The notes under the pieces: generated by a model | Seen by the model: the letters and a program-made list of their open reading frames with translations, nothing else | Databases searched by the model: none | Told to the model about the DNA's origin: nothing | Translations under genes and position numbers: made by a program | Shown: piece after piece, positions 23,880 through 38,400 of the stretch | How positions within the stretch are numbered: the stretch's first letter is position 1 | How the letters are laid out: the number at the start of each line of letters is the position of its first letter | Source of the DNA: Gigantopelta aegis | Lineage: Eukaryota; Mollusca; Gastropoda; Neomphalida; Peltospiridae | Assembly: GCF_016097555.1 (NCBI RefSeq) | Contig: NC_054706.1 | Coordinates: 73,624,674 to 73,688,673, forward strand | Length of the DNA: 64,000 nucleotides | Reading direction: 5' to 3'

Positions 23880-26800
23880 ACAAGTTTCGTAAAATCAATA
23901 CGATTCACATGCGAGTGTAATAATTTCTTGATCTACCTAATCCATATATTTTTATGAATAACAGGGACCATGGATGTCAAAACCTTTCAAATGTAACTAG
24001 GAGACGTTTACACAGATCTAAGACTGGGGAAACTGTATTAAGTTATTACGTCATTTCCCAAAATTATGGCATTGCTTGTGCACATGAAATCATTATGACA
24101 CACATTGTGTCATATTAGTTATTATCTGTATGACTTGAACTATGTGGATAATAAAAATGATTATATCATTTCTGATTTGTTAAGTTTCAGACAGAAAAAT
24201 TACAATTTGGTCTCTTTGATATTTTACCTGATTGTAGATATTCACACAGAAAGGTAGTTTTAAAAAGAACTAGTGAAAGATTTTGGCACCATGATTTTTG
24301 TCAACTGCAGTATGTAACACCAAAACTTTGAACTGAAAACTGTCAAACAAAATTCCAACAATCGAGTGCCTGTTAAATATTACTCGATGCCCAAGATATA
24401 AAATTACAAAATGGGCAGCTGAAAAGTGCTACATTTTACAAGAGATATAAAAAATTATTTCTGTTTGTAAATCATTTAAAATATCTCTGTAAATTATTGT
24501 ATAACAATTTGACATTTTAATACAATTTCAAAACTTTTACTCTTTAACCCCACTACATATAGAAACACAAAGATGTCAGGACATCAAGACTGCAATGATT
24601 GAATGAGGTATATCAGAGCTTATAAATCTGTCAACAAAAACACTTAACACATTTTAGTGGTAGGTGTTATTTTAAAACCAATATTTTTGTTTATTACCTA
24701 TGTGATATAAGAGTATGTGAAAAGAACAAAAGGCACAGAACTGAAATGCAGGGTGCAATATTGCAATTAAAACGCTCATCTATGCGAGTGAAATTTTACT
24801 CTGGTGATTAAAATTTACAAAATACTGGTCTTTTGGCAAGCAGATAATTTTGTCACACCTGGCTGTCATTATGATATAAATTTAATTTTTCATTATTAGT
24901 CAGATGACACATGTGTTGTCGAATAATGTATTTTAATTTGCAAAATTGAGGTTCAAATAGCATTTAAAACTGTTTCATTCATGTACACCCATATTAATAC
25001 TTGATATGTTGCCTGGTGAGTGACAATCCCAAGTTGGCTTGTGATTTTATTCATGTACTAGCCAACTGGCAAGTAATTATAAATTGTTGCTTTGCTCCCT
25101 GAAATACACCATAAAGAGTCAGAAAGCAAATGGTATCCAACACCAGGAGCAGGTTCAATACTTAGTAAAACACTATCTGTGTAACAAAGACACAGCATCT
25201 GTGTAACAAAGCCAAAGCATCAATATTCCAACAAATGTAACATCACTGTCCAAGACTGATTCTGGAGTTTGGACTTTACTATAAGCATAAATTCTGATTA
25301 TCTGTTTTTAAAATTTGGCCATTCTGCATCACCGTTGCAACTTTTCACGTTTGACATGGAATTTTATTTACTTAGATTCCCTCAAAACTGACAGATATAT
25401 TCTGTTAGTGTATTTATAAAACTATGCACAAAGAGTGTTCATAAAATATTTCAATAGTATTTGAAAAATACTGCAAGTATTATAGTCATATCATGCCACG
25501 TCTGACTGTTGTGCTTTATTGTAAATGGTAGAAAACACCAGGAAATAATAAACATTCACAATTCATAACAACATTTTAATTACATTAGATTCACTTCAAA
25601 TAAAAGAGTGCATAAGCTCCTCAAAAAGGTTGATTAAAAAATCTAAAGAACTTTCAAAATCAAATAGCACTAATAGTCACATAAAGTGTTAACTGACAAA
25701 AATGCACCAAACACTGCTTCTTATTTTTTGTTGCTCTTCTTGCCAAGTATTTTAAATGTCATGGAGCTAACAAATGGGAAATACTCCAAACAAAAACAAT
25801 ATAACCGTCTCAAATAAATGGAGATTCTGTTAAGTAAATGTGATTTCCCACTTCAGATAAACAAATATGCTTTAAAATAAAATTACTCAGAAAACTAAAG
25901 AGTTAGTCAAATGATCATATAAAAACAATCTTTTGAATGAACTTTGAAAGAATGAACTGACAAAAACCATCCGTGCAGTAAAATCCTCCTCAGCCAAAAG
26001 GTTCAAAACTAACAAAGGTATTAAGACTTGGTAGAGGAGAAAGAAGTGGCGGAACCCCCACCCCCCCACCCTGCTGCAAACACACCAAACAGATCCTGAA
26101 TATCATTTTATAAACAAAGATAGTTGAAAGGTTTTAGACTCAAAATTTTAGACTCAAAATTAATATACAAAGTATTTACAAGACAAGCAAAAAAAAAAAC
26201 ATAAGAGTACAGTGCTATACACCAATACGGGATAATACTGGAAGAGTGTAATATTTTTAAAATGGTTACTCAATATGCCACACAAAATCTCGAGCTTGCT
26301 CAAACAAAACAAAGGATTAGGTAACTATAACAACCAAAAAATACCACTATCTGATTGGTTAATATTGGTTATCAATTCTGCCACCACAAAATAATTAAAT
26401 TTGTACACAGAAATCTATTTCGTTACAAGGAATTATGTTCTACCATTATTTGTTATTATAAGACTAATTTTATAATCCCTTTAGTAAAATTCCAGGACAA
26501 AAATGTGTTTTTCAATAACTCCTTATCCACACCGAAAATACTGCATTATATATATATATATACACACACACATACATATACCCACACACACACACACACA
26601 CATATGAAGAAAATACACTTGGTGTTATTAAGTTTTATGCATAAGTCATCAAATTGAACTGATAAATTTGTTTCAAGAACCTTACCAAGGGACCAGATGA
26701 AAAATTAGTTTTTTTTAAAGTTGTTATCCATTGCTTTATTCTCAAGAGCATCACACATGGAAAGTATGGAGCACATTCATAAAGAACTGTTCCAAGGAAA

Positions 26801-28380
26801 TTACATTTGGAATGAAAACATTTTTTAAAATTAATTGTGAACATACATAAGTGCTTAATAATATATAGACAAATGTTTTGCAAAACGGTCAAAATATAAT
26901 AGCTATTTCATATCCTTTGAAATCTATTTAATATGAAAGCAAGTGAGGGAATTAACCATCAACAATTGAAAACTATCAGCAAGGGATATGGTTAGAAAAA
27001 TATCCCTTTAAACAAGTGTGAATACTGCAGTAGTCACATGCACAAACAGTAAATAAAAATGAAGAGAAAAAAGGGAGATAACAGTCAGAAAAGCAGAATA
27101 ATGCCCTGTTTGAAAATATATACATTGACAATATCTGAAATTTTAAACAAGCATGCATAAAAAAATTAATAAAACATGCATGGGTGGTATTTTCATTATC
27201 TCTTTTAGGAAAAAGGTATAAAATATTTTCAACATGCATGCACAAAAAACCCTAAAACATGCATGGGTGGTCTTTTCATTATCTCTTTTAGGAAAAAGGT
27301 ATAAAATATTTTCAACATGCATGCACAAAAAACCCTAAAACATGCATGGGTGGTCTTTTCATTATCTCTTTTAGGAAAAAGGTATAAAATATTTTCAACA
27401 TGCATGCACAAAAAACCCTAAAACATGCATGGGTGGTCTTTTCATTATCTCTTTTAGGAAAAAGGTATAAAATATTTTCAACATGCATGCACAAAAAACC
27501 CTAAAACATGCATGGGTGGTCTTTTCATTATCTCTTTTAGGAAAAAGGTATAAAATGTAACAGAATTTGTAATAACGATAAAGCCCATAAATAAAGTAAT
27601 TTTTTAATGAATGAATTTATATTTAACGACACCCCAGCACTAATTTTTGATGTTAACAGCATAATTATAAAACACAAGTAAAAGAAAACTAAGTATTAAG
27701 CTAATCGTTTTTAACAATACCGCTGTTTAAACCCTCTGGATTCTGGAGAAAAGAAGTAAAGAAAAACTATTTAGTAAACAACCTCATAATGTAACTGCCT
27801 ATGTGTAATGTTGCCAACGTCTTAGGCTGTATTACTATTTTTATATAGACCTCAACCAACCCCCATTCAATACATGTATATACATTCAGAAAATAAATAG
27901 AGACAGGTATTTATCACAAATCAACAGACTTGCACCCTTGCAAGAGTTGCTATTTTATGAGTCCTTACATCACTTTCTCACCTAATAACAGTAGATTGTG
28001 TAGCTGCTTTCTGCTATTGCTTTCAATCAGTGCATTCTAACAAACAAGACAAGGAGATAATTGAAAAAGGTTTTACAAAACTCAGTTCGTCCAATTTGGG
28101 CAAAATGGAGATAATGACATAAACTGGAGTGAGTTTTTATATATACTGTTTACGGTTATGTGCCCAGTGGTTATGTCAAACTAGATTAAATCGCATTTAT
28201 ATGGTTGCTATAAACCAGCGGTATATCCATGAACTAATAACTGTGTAAAATGTAAATAGGGGCATCGAAGGAATTTAACATGGCAGTCTTTGCCAGGAGA
28301 GGCGAGTGATGACTCCCGCTCCCCTCCACACTCGGCTAGAAGATTTAGGAGAGCAGCAAATTAATCGCCTCTAACTAAAA
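23880..28380. other. AT-rich region downstream of unk
   Basis: No exon recognised and, unusually for this window, no full SINE. It holds an 83-bp tandem repeat (27169-27556), a TA/CA microsatellite (26546-26602) and a short SINE tail piece near 27615. Many minus-strand polyadenylation hexamers are possible. Confidence 0.4.
27169..27556. repeat. 83-bp tandem repeat, about 4.7 copies
   Basis: The unit contains AAACATGCATGGGTGGTCTT, TTTTAGGAAAAAGGTATAAA and TTTTCAACATGCATGCAC. Copies are nearly identical, implying recent expansion. The minus-strand ORFs seen here are a by-product of the repeat. Confidence 0.95.
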
Positions 28381-28392
28381 TATTTAATACAG

Positions 28393-28398
28393 TTTATT
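28393..28398 (-). terminator. Candidate proximal polyadenylation signal of unk
   Basis: First clear AATAAA on the minus strand after the unk stop, giving a 3'UTR of about 0.85 kb. More distal signals exist, so this is only one option. Confidence 0.35.
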
Positions 28399-28862
28399 TC
28401 ACACATCATGTGATTGCTCGCTTAACACAATTTCAGGAGTCAACTTCAGCTCACCTTGATTTTGCTTCTGGCGAAGACTGCATGGGGATGCCTCCCTATC
28501 CCCAACATAAAACACTGTAGACTTAATGAGTTTTGTAAAAACACTTCATTTGCATTGTCCTGCAACCACAGAGTGGTCAACATACTTATACTTTATACAT
28601 GTGACTAATAAGAATACTTCACCACCTCTCATTTAATACCATATTTATGACATGGTGAAATATGCCAAATAAAACTTTCCTCATTTCATAATCATGATAA
28701 TAAATGTGAGATAAGTTTTAAAAAAAAAACACCTATAAACGGAAAATATAACTGATATAAAGGTAAAGAAAAAAACTGCCGTAAATTTGAATTTTTATAA
28801 TTTTCATAAATACTTAATCTGATCTCTCTCACCAATGACATTTCCCCCTATTTTAATAGACT

Positions 28863-28981
28863 GGGGCCTAATTCACAAAGGTCTGTTAGGCTCTGCTAGA
28901 CAACAAAGCATCCTCTTTGCAAGGCTTTTAGCATTGCACTGCGAGATCGCAAAGTTGTGAGAGTTTAGTGAATTAGGCCCC
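28863..28981. mobile_element. 119-bp MITE
   Basis: Perfect 14-bp inverted ends GGGGCCTAATTCAC and GTGAATTAGGCCCC with no coding content. Lies in the presumed unk 3'UTR. Confidence 0.65.
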
Positions 28982-29247
28982 TGGTCCATATATTTCAAAA
29001 GACTGGTCTACTGAAATTGTCAGGAAATGCCCTTTGTGAGCAGTCAGGTTAAGCTGAAAAAAAATCAAATTGTACACAATTGTACAAAAAATACATTTGT
29101 TTCTTATTAAAGTCAAAAATAGCTTATCTGAAAGGGAAAAAAATTGCTAGATAAGTTGACGTAAGATGAGACAAAGTGTACACTGTATGTACATAATATA
29201 TAAATAACTAAAACTTGCTTAAGTAGGTGTTCTAAGAGCTGTAATCG

Positions 29248-29418
29248 TTACGCGAAGTTCACAGATGTTGTTTGGATAGCTATGTGACAGAAGGGACAGT
29301 CTCTTGTTTGGGCAGCACACACGTTACAGAGCACTCTGTGACTACACGGTAATGTGGACACTGTCCGTTTCCTATCTTGGCATACTAAACACTTGTTTGA
29401 TGTCTGTTGGTATATAAC
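29248..29418 (-). CDS. UNK: unk exon 15, RING and stop
   Basis: C3HC4-type finger: CLVC, then CSH, CNVC and CPFC, with all eight ligand positions present (C783, C786, C798, H800, C804, C807, C814, C817), ending NFA and TAA at 29250-29248. Confidence 0.97.
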   Translation of the reverse strand, partial: VIYQQTSNKCLVCQDRKRTVSTLPCSHRVLCNVCAAQTRDCPFCHIAIQTTSVNFA

Positions 29419-32400
29419 CTGAAAGTAAAGAAAATCAACAATATATAAGATTGGAAATCAAAGGGATAACAACAGTATGTACAATACTTTTTTTCTTTTA
29501 TAAAAATAATTCAGAGATGATGTTTTCTTAGATGGAATATTTTATCAAGGTAATAACACAAATGAAGAATACAAGTTTAAAAGTCTTAAAACTCAGGAGC
29601 TTGACACAGGTAGAAAAAAAAAAAAAAAAGTAGTTTGTTTTATTTAACGATGCCACTAGAGCAAATTGATTTTTTATCTTATTGGCTATTGGAGAAGTAG
29701 AAAATAATTCCACAAAAGCATATACCATATATTGCCGTGTATTAGCCGAATCCTTGGATAAGCCGACCTCTTAATTTGACCCTAAATATCTAGTACAAAA
29801 TCATCAGCCTTGTGTATACGCCGAAGTCATCTTTTGTAAAGTTGTATCGATTTCAATAATATTGTCAACAAATAGACTTGTGCTTTTCTTGTTCATTATA
29901 TTTGTTTTCCCTTTAATTATTACAAAAACGGTAATTGCGATTGCAATCAATGCAGCAATGCTAACATCTACCATGTCGTGAAAAATAATTTAGAACTGAT
30001 AAAGCATAACAGAAAAATAAATAATTCAAGCTGTAACAACATATCACTGCACGCAAGTAATTAATTTATTCACTGGACAGCAAAATGTAAAATCATTGAG
30101 GCATGTTTAACCCCCCACCACACACACATACACACAGAAACAAAAGATCATGCGGTCCGTGACTGCAGCCGTTCACTGTATATGGTATGGTAATGTGACA
30201 ATAGTGGGAGTAATTATCGTCCTGAAATTCATGTTATGTTTTTTCAGTCGGTAATGTTAATAATGAGTTTAATTTATTTATGGCATCACTTTACAGTTTA
30301 ATGCACCCTCCCAACAAAACAATAATATTAGAAATATAATACTTATTTGAAGAAAAAACACTGTTTTGTATCTTAAATTTGCTATACGAAAGACTGGTCC
30401 CAGCACAGGTCAAACAAAGATGGCGGACAGTTGGAAAGAATACGTTTTTACCATTGAAATGACAATAAAACAAGTAATTTTTTATTATTATTCATTAAAC
30501 TTATAATGCATTCAAGAACAAAAAACTGCATAATATTGCATGATGGGGTGTTTTATTTATACTGTGCACAAATTATTGTTACATAATCTGTGAAAGGCTA
30601 AGGGTCTGATCACAATTTATAAGTCGCGGTCGGGCATATTTTCGATCAGAATTTTATACTCCAATTTGTTGCCTCTGTGTATAAGCCGACTCTCTTCTTT
30701 TGGAAAGTGTTTCTAGACTTCAAAAGTCGGCTAATACACGGCAATATACGGTACACATATATATAGTAAATATAATTATATATACATACCGGTAAAATGC
30801 TTTCTGTCAGGATATCTTTTAAAAGAGTCCTTTTTTATTTATGATTTCTCAAAGTTTATTTTGTTTAATGACACCACTAGAGCACATTGATTTATTAATC
30901 ATCGGATGTCAATCATTTGGTCATTTTCACATATACTCTTAGAGAGAAAACCTGCTACATTTTTCATTCGTAGCAAAGGATCTTTTATATGCAGGGTAGC
31001 ACATACCACATCCTTTGATATACCAGTCATGGTGCACTGGCTGGAAAGAGAAATAGCCCAATAGTGATTTCTCAAATGCAAACAAAATAATGAATGTCAA
31101 TAAATTTGTCAATAAATATAGGCGAGGGCTCAGTAATTTGGCAAACATGTTCCCAATTGTTTATGGAATAAAATATGTTTTCAATCACACCAATAAAGTT
31201 ACCAACTTAGTAAAGTAATTTATAAAAAAAATTTTTTTTTTAAATCATCCAAATAAATCACTGCACCGATAGAACAGGACATGAACATTACCTCATCAAT
31301 TTTGTCAAGATCGTGCTTCAGTGTTTGTCGTATATGTCGCAGTGACTGTAGGTTTAGTTTGTCTAAATCTGTTATGCGCTGTAACGTTCTTAGATAGCCT
31401 CCACCATTCAGCAAGTCTAGTTCCTGTTTCATCCTTTGTGACTGAGTTAAAGACTATAAGAAGAAAAAGGAATTAGTAAAATCTCTTGAAAACTCAATGA
31501 AAATGTTTGAAATGTGGTCCATACACAATTGAGCGATTATTATACCTCTCTGAACCAAACCCTGAACAAAAGGGAATCCAGTCAAAATCAGCCTAGTTTC
31601 AGAGTCCTGAAATTTTTTCTTAATTCTAAATTGTGAACTTCTAAACACCGGATTCTGTCTAAATCGGATAAATATTAGGTCCCCAGTGTGACTTGGTTTA
31701 GACAGGTTTCACTGTACAAGGAAGGGAGGGGAGGGGAGGGGAACAGAAGAGCAAACACGATGAAAACCAACATATAAACTTTTTGCTGTGGAATGTCACT
31801 GAGAAACTGAATATTATACTTTGAGAAAAAGACGAAACCAAAAAGCTATTGATTTATGGACCAGACCATGGCAATACAGGTTTATATATGAAAAGAAATG
31901 TGTTTTATTTTGAGTGTGTTGATGTATTACAACAGCCACTAATTGTATAACACTGTAGCATAAAGAAAGAAAGAAATGTTTATTTAACGACGCACTCAGC
32001 ACATTTTATTTACGGTTATATGGCGTCAGACATATGGTTAAGGACCACACAGATTTTGAGAGGAAACCCACTGTGGCAACTACATGGGCTACTCTTTCCG
32101 ATTAGTAGCAAGGGATCTTTTATTTGTGCTTTCCACAGGCAGGATAGCACAAACCATGGCCTTTGTTGAACCGGTTATGGATCACTGATCGGAGCAAGTG
32201 GTTTACACCTACCCATTGAGCCTTGCGGAGCTGTAGTATAAGGAATTAACATAATATTACATATCTGACTGTTATTCCTCAATAATTAGGCCAAAATTGA
32301 AACCAATTCTGACCTCATCTCTCTGTTTGATAGCATGTATTCTCTCTTCATCAGCCAGCTTGGATTTCCTATAAGATTCTTCAGCTTCTTTCTTCCAAGC

Positions 32401-35400
32401 TTCACACGCCTGAGAAATTAATATGTAACAAAATGCAGTCAATTTGTTTTAGTTTTTTTGCTACATAAACACAACACATTACAATATTTGCAGATTGAAA
32501 GTAAATTTAAGCAAAGATAATGTTGTTAAAGCCACACACCCTAGTTCCATCCAGCGAAAATAAATTATAATTTGGTTAATCTACAAACCTGTAACACACT
32601 TAGATAGCGTTTTTATCAAATGGAGTGAAAAAGCAGGTTTTATATCGATAAATACCATGGGAATCCCCATGTCCCAATTGCTTGAAATAATTTTGAAAGT
32701 TAGTATTCTGATGTCACCGGTAGATGTCGCTCGAAGCACAACAATGCCTACGTCACGACAAATTTCACAGACTTGGGGTGCGTTCCTTTCACCTCTCCTG
32801 GACATGTTCCAACTGTTCTGTCCTGGTTGTATCCCCTCTCCAGATATCGTAAGACTTAGCAAAATTATTGGTTTTAACGTTTTGTATTGAGACACTTACT
32901 TGTCTGAACTTTATTGTTACTGAAAATGTTCACGAACTGTGAAGAAAAATCTCACAAATGAACAACAACAAATCGGATGTTGATTGTGCGAACTGTGCAC
33001 GAGAAAACAAACCGAACCAAAATGATAACGGTCACGTGGTATACCTACGTCTGTGACATTGAAATGGAAATATCCCCTCTAACAATAGATTAGACCATGT
33101 CTGCTCAACGTTTTTTTCTCAGAGGCCCGTGCCATTTTATGAAATAAGAAAAATGCATTTTGTGGTATTACAAAAACCAGGATTACCAAAAAACACTTCA
33201 GGTGAATGGAAATGTATATTCTAAATAATAAACGGTAAGTAAAGTGCAATTTTATTTGTGAAAAAATGGGTTTAATAGCGAAAAACAATGCTGTAATGGT
33301 TAACAACTAGCCGTAACTAGGGTGTGTCCCTTTAAGTAGCAACTGAATAATAACATTTTCACACAGTGAAATGTTTTCATGAAAGCAAATGCCATACCAC
33401 TTTTAAAACTTCATTTTTCAAAAAATAGATGCAACAATTAGCTGCAAACAGACAAGACAGTGACTGCTGCTAAACTCTATTGGTCAACAATTTTTATTTA
33501 TTTATATTTTGTTTTTTGATCACTCCAACTTTAATAGGCCTGTTCTTATAAAACTTGAGTCTGGACTCTAATCTCTAACGACGTCACACACGTGCAATTT
33601 GCATGGCATTAAAGCCTCAGACTCTGTTTCGAGTCTTGAGTCTCGACTCTAAAAGTTTTATAAGCATAGGTTTTGGTCACCAAATATACACTATACAGTG
33701 AAACTATTATGACTATCAATGGGATATAGCTACAGGTCAAAATAATTAACAATTAAACACCATGTGTCAAAATAATTAACAATTAAACACCATGGCTCAA
33801 AATAATTAACAATTAAACACCATGTGTTCAAATAATTAACAATTTAAACCTACAGGTCCAAATAATTAACAATTTAAACCCACAGGTCCAAATAATTAAC
33901 AATTTAACACCATGGTTCAAATAATTAACAATTTAAACCCACAGGTCCAAATAATTAACAATTTAACACCATGGATCCAAATAATTAACAATTAAACACC
34001 ATGGGTCAAAATAATTAACAATTTAAACCCACAGATCCAAATAATTAACAATTTAACACCATGAGAAAAACAATTAACAATTAAAACCTATGGTTCCAAA
34101 TAATTAACAATTTAAACCCACAGGTCCAAATAATAAATAATTTAAACCCTGTATTTTCACATATTAAGTTTATAACACTGTTATGTTTGTGATCGGGGAC
34201 AATAAAATACTTGTTTTTAAAGTTTCTAATTTCATTCAATACACATAATTAGTACTCAAGGTGACTTACTCCCTTTGCCTGTTTGTACACTCCTTCCCAC
34301 TCTGCTAGTTTTGTCCTCGTCACGACGAGTTCATCCTTCAGTTTGGTGACTTCACCGCTCTCACTGCCATGGTTGTTTGATAATGCTGAGGAGAACATTG
34401 GGGACTGGGGACCAATACTTCGGGGAGACATAGAGTTTGTATCACTTATAGATGCTCCGTGAAACTTGGAGGAACTTAACTGACCAATTAGAAATGGTGA
34501 TGATGACTGTGGATGCTGGATACGAAATGAAATGTAACCATCAAGTTTGTTCAAATCAAAGACAATCACAATTATTATGATGTTTTCAGACACAACAAAC
34601 CACATTTCCAGATTTACAAACACAAATATTTATGAAAATTATAACAAGATAGCATCAACATTTTCTACTAACAAATGTAGACCACATGCAAAGATGAACA
34701 TTTATGCCAGTTTTCCAGATAATTTAAATACTTCTGCTTCCTAGTGAATTCAAACCAATAAATATTATTTAAACTAATACTATTTCCCACATAGTTTTCT
34801 TAGGCATACAAAATATATATTAATAAATCAATATTTTCCTTTGATAATTTGATCTCATGTTTAAAGTTTTTCAAATCTTCAGCTACAATATTAAATCCAA
34901 AGAAAAAAAGAAGGTTTTTAGGATCATAAAAAGTAAGGGGTTATTGGGACCTTTTCGATAATAAACAAGGATTGACATATTTTTTGGTTGGCACCTGATC
35001 TCCCGTCGAATCATGCTTCTGGACCTGCAGAGGCAACATGGAGTGCGGGAAACTTCCGAAGGGCGATGGCGGAGACTGAGACAGACTTCCCATGCTTCCT
35101 CGCTGGTGCACACTGCTGGGGGGGATCCCAATTGGTCCCGATGTTGTCCCGAAACAACCTGACGTCGAGAGCCCTGTACTTATGGAGCTGCCTATAGAGT
35201 TTGTGTCATTATCCCGATCCCGATCCCGATCCAGCTCCTTATCGAGGCTGGCAATGTCAAAATCTTCTAAATGCAGGTCATCAAGAGCGTGACCTGTAAC
35301 AGAGGTTATCAGGTAAGTATTTTGCAAATAAGATTTTCTAAAATATATATATGAAGAAAGAAAACTCCATACACATTATTTTATCAGTGGCATGAAGGTG

Positions 35401-38400
35401 TCTAACAGCTTTATCCGTGACACCATGAGTTTCAGTTTCGTGATTTCACTGTGATTGTGAAAACTAACCCTATGCTTATAAAGTCTACATTCAAATCTTT
35501 ATTAATGTCTTACGTCTCTAACATCATGGTAACACCATGTAAACGGAATACATACAACATACTGCTCCATATCGGCATTGTGTCAATACCGAATACTGTA
35601 CCGATACCAAGATAAATCGCCCCCAAAATGCCAATACCAAAACCTAAAATTTCAATAGCACCCAGCTCTAAAACTAAGCTTACCTATAACAGACTCGACT
35701 GTGTCTCCCGCTGGGTAGAACGCTGGTGCGTGAGGAGACATGGTCGAACTGGTGGCCAGCGTCAGAGGCGGAGCTATGGAGTTCTGCAAGGCACTCTGTG
35801 AACTAACAACATTGTTTAAATTGTGCAACAGTATCAGGTTCTGCTTCCTCTTTGCCTTCTCCACTACATCTAATGAAGTATCTTTATCTATTGCTTGAAT
35901 TTGTTGTCTTAGTTTGACCTGCAAAAAAAGTATAACACTGTAAAAATCATAAAATATTAGATATCTTAAAATTTAGAAATATCCAAATAAGTGACATATT
36001 AGCGACATGGAACTTTAGTAAAATCACCATACCAGAAACTAAAACCCCCAAATAAGCTTACGTTGTAGGATGGGCTGAAATAATATTTTGACTAATCTTG
36101 ACATTGTGCAGCTTATTGAATTTAGTAGAAAATTGCACTAAGGTACATGCTAACTAACTAGTGTTGTTTGCTATCATTTTGGTTTAACCAATAGCATGTA
36201 ACCACTGTTGTGCCTTCAGTTAATCACAGACAAAATCATTGCACCAAAGGTTTTTGGACTTTGGAACAGTCTGTTGTATGTCTCTTTAATTATAGCATCA
36301 TGAAATATTAGCGTCCTGTATGACATCACTAAATTTGCTAACATTTTATGCTCACTACCATTTTCTGATTTAGAGTACATGATAGTATTTAGAAATAAAA
36401 ATGAAATGACAACTTGAAAACGTCTTTATCCCCCAGGGATTGAAATTAGTGTTGGCTTGCTGGTCAGACAGTTTTTCCAAATGAACCTGAAAACTTTAGA
36501 TACGTCTGGTATGTTGATCTGTGAACTTTGCTTGTCGATAAAAAGCTGCAGTTAAAACTTTCAATCCAAAGAAGTCAGACAATGTACATAACATTTAATT
36601 TTTAAATTACAAAAACAGAAACTAAACAACAAAGCACCTAAAAAGATCATGCAAAAGTTAAATGATTAGTCATGCTAGTATGAAAATTTCTTAATAATGT
36701 CATCGCAGACAAATGGAGGGCTATTTTTAGATACAAGAACAAATATAAAGAGATAAAAATCAACATTCACTAATAATAAAACAGGAAATGCAGTATGTTG
36801 AAACATCAGGTTGATGTATGAAAAAACATTCAACCACTTCAACATAAAATTAAACAACTTCTTATGCATAAAATCCTTATTTACAAAATTCATCCACTTT
36901 TTAATCACTATTCCACAATTCAAGCACTTGTCAAGAATTAACTTGAAATTTAAGGACTTTTCATAATCTTTTCACAAACCTGGGTTCTTTTTAGGGTTTT
37001 TTAAAAACATATCTTATGATTTATTAAATCAAGCTAGTAGCATGGACAATATTTTTCATTCTTTTATCCCTTTTCCTTGGTGAGAACACATTATTTCTAT
37101 TTCTATTTCAGTCCTTTCTATATGTTTATAATAAATGGCTACTGTTTATGACCAATATGTATATAAACCATTTCACAACATATTAGAACAAACATTTTTA
37201 AGATCTAAGAATTGCCAAAATGAAAAAAACTAAACAGAGTTTGAGTTACTACCTGAAATTCCTCTCTGTCCATGCCAGTTATCTTGAAGTGGTTGTGTGG
37301 ACTCATAAGGTCTGAACCAAAACTGCTTGATCGACTAGCTGAACGATGCTTCCCTATCGGTTCTTGAATATAACCATGGTTTGGTGTGCCTTCTATACTA
37401 ATACTCTGAAAATTGCCAACATTGCAGCTATAGAGAAACATGCAGGCTAAGTCAAATAATAAACTATCTCAATCAAATCTACCTTCTAATAGACTACAAG
37501 TATCCTGCAAATTACTGGCTGCAACATTTTAAAAAAGAAAATATCCAAGCCAAATAAAAATAATTATTATCTTAGATGTTCAAAACAGTAACGAAAAGTA
37601 TATTAAATATCTAATAAATAAATAAATAAATTTTAAATATTAGGCTTGATCATCACCCAATATCCAAAGAACAATCTATGCACAGTGAAACTGAAAATAA
37701 ACATGCAATATTTATTAAACACAAAACAGCAAGTAACTGTATTGTAGTAATATGTTTCCAGATAGAAAATCACAGTTAATATTTATATGTTAATCTGGTG
37801 TCTGTTATATAAAGAAGGGGAAACAAGAGGGGTAATTCCATATTTATTAAACACAAACTGTTGAATTTTATACCTACACCACACCCCATCATAAGGCCAC
37901 TCCCCCTCTAAAATTATATAAAACTTATCAATAATCCCTCACCCTGTTTTCTCTGTCATAAGGACGTAATTTTACCAATTTTATTAGATTTTCTGTTTTT
38001 TTTGGTTTAGTTTTATATGTTGATTTGTTTTGAGAATAAATACTAGACAGAAAATTATCCATTACCAGAGCATTACATAATTATTAATCGACCCTTTATA
38101 GATTCTAGATTTAGAAAATTTCCAAAACAGAATTTTATTAGGGGAAAAAACTTTTACCAATCAAAATAACTAACAGAATTCTACTAGGGGAAACAACTTT
38201 TACCAACCAAAATAACTTTATTTAATAGCATACACTCCACTTAACTGTTATGTTTAAATTATTTCTCTAGAAACTGTGTTGTATACAAATATAATAACAT
38301 AGCAATTATAAAGAGTAGTACAGGTTTGTACTTCGTATAAGGCAGTTGCAGGCTCAATAATCTTTAAAACATTCCAGATATTTAAAATGATTGTGAATGT

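Noticed and set aside
27143-27494. Series of overlapping minus-strand ORFs reading MCMHVENILYLFPKRDNEK
   Set aside because: They are the same 83-bp repeat read in shifting frames; 83 is not a multiple of three and there is no homology or splice context.
34988-35292. Plus-strand ORFs opposite unk exon 11
   Set aside because: Shadow ORFs of the GC-richer coding exon on the other strand.
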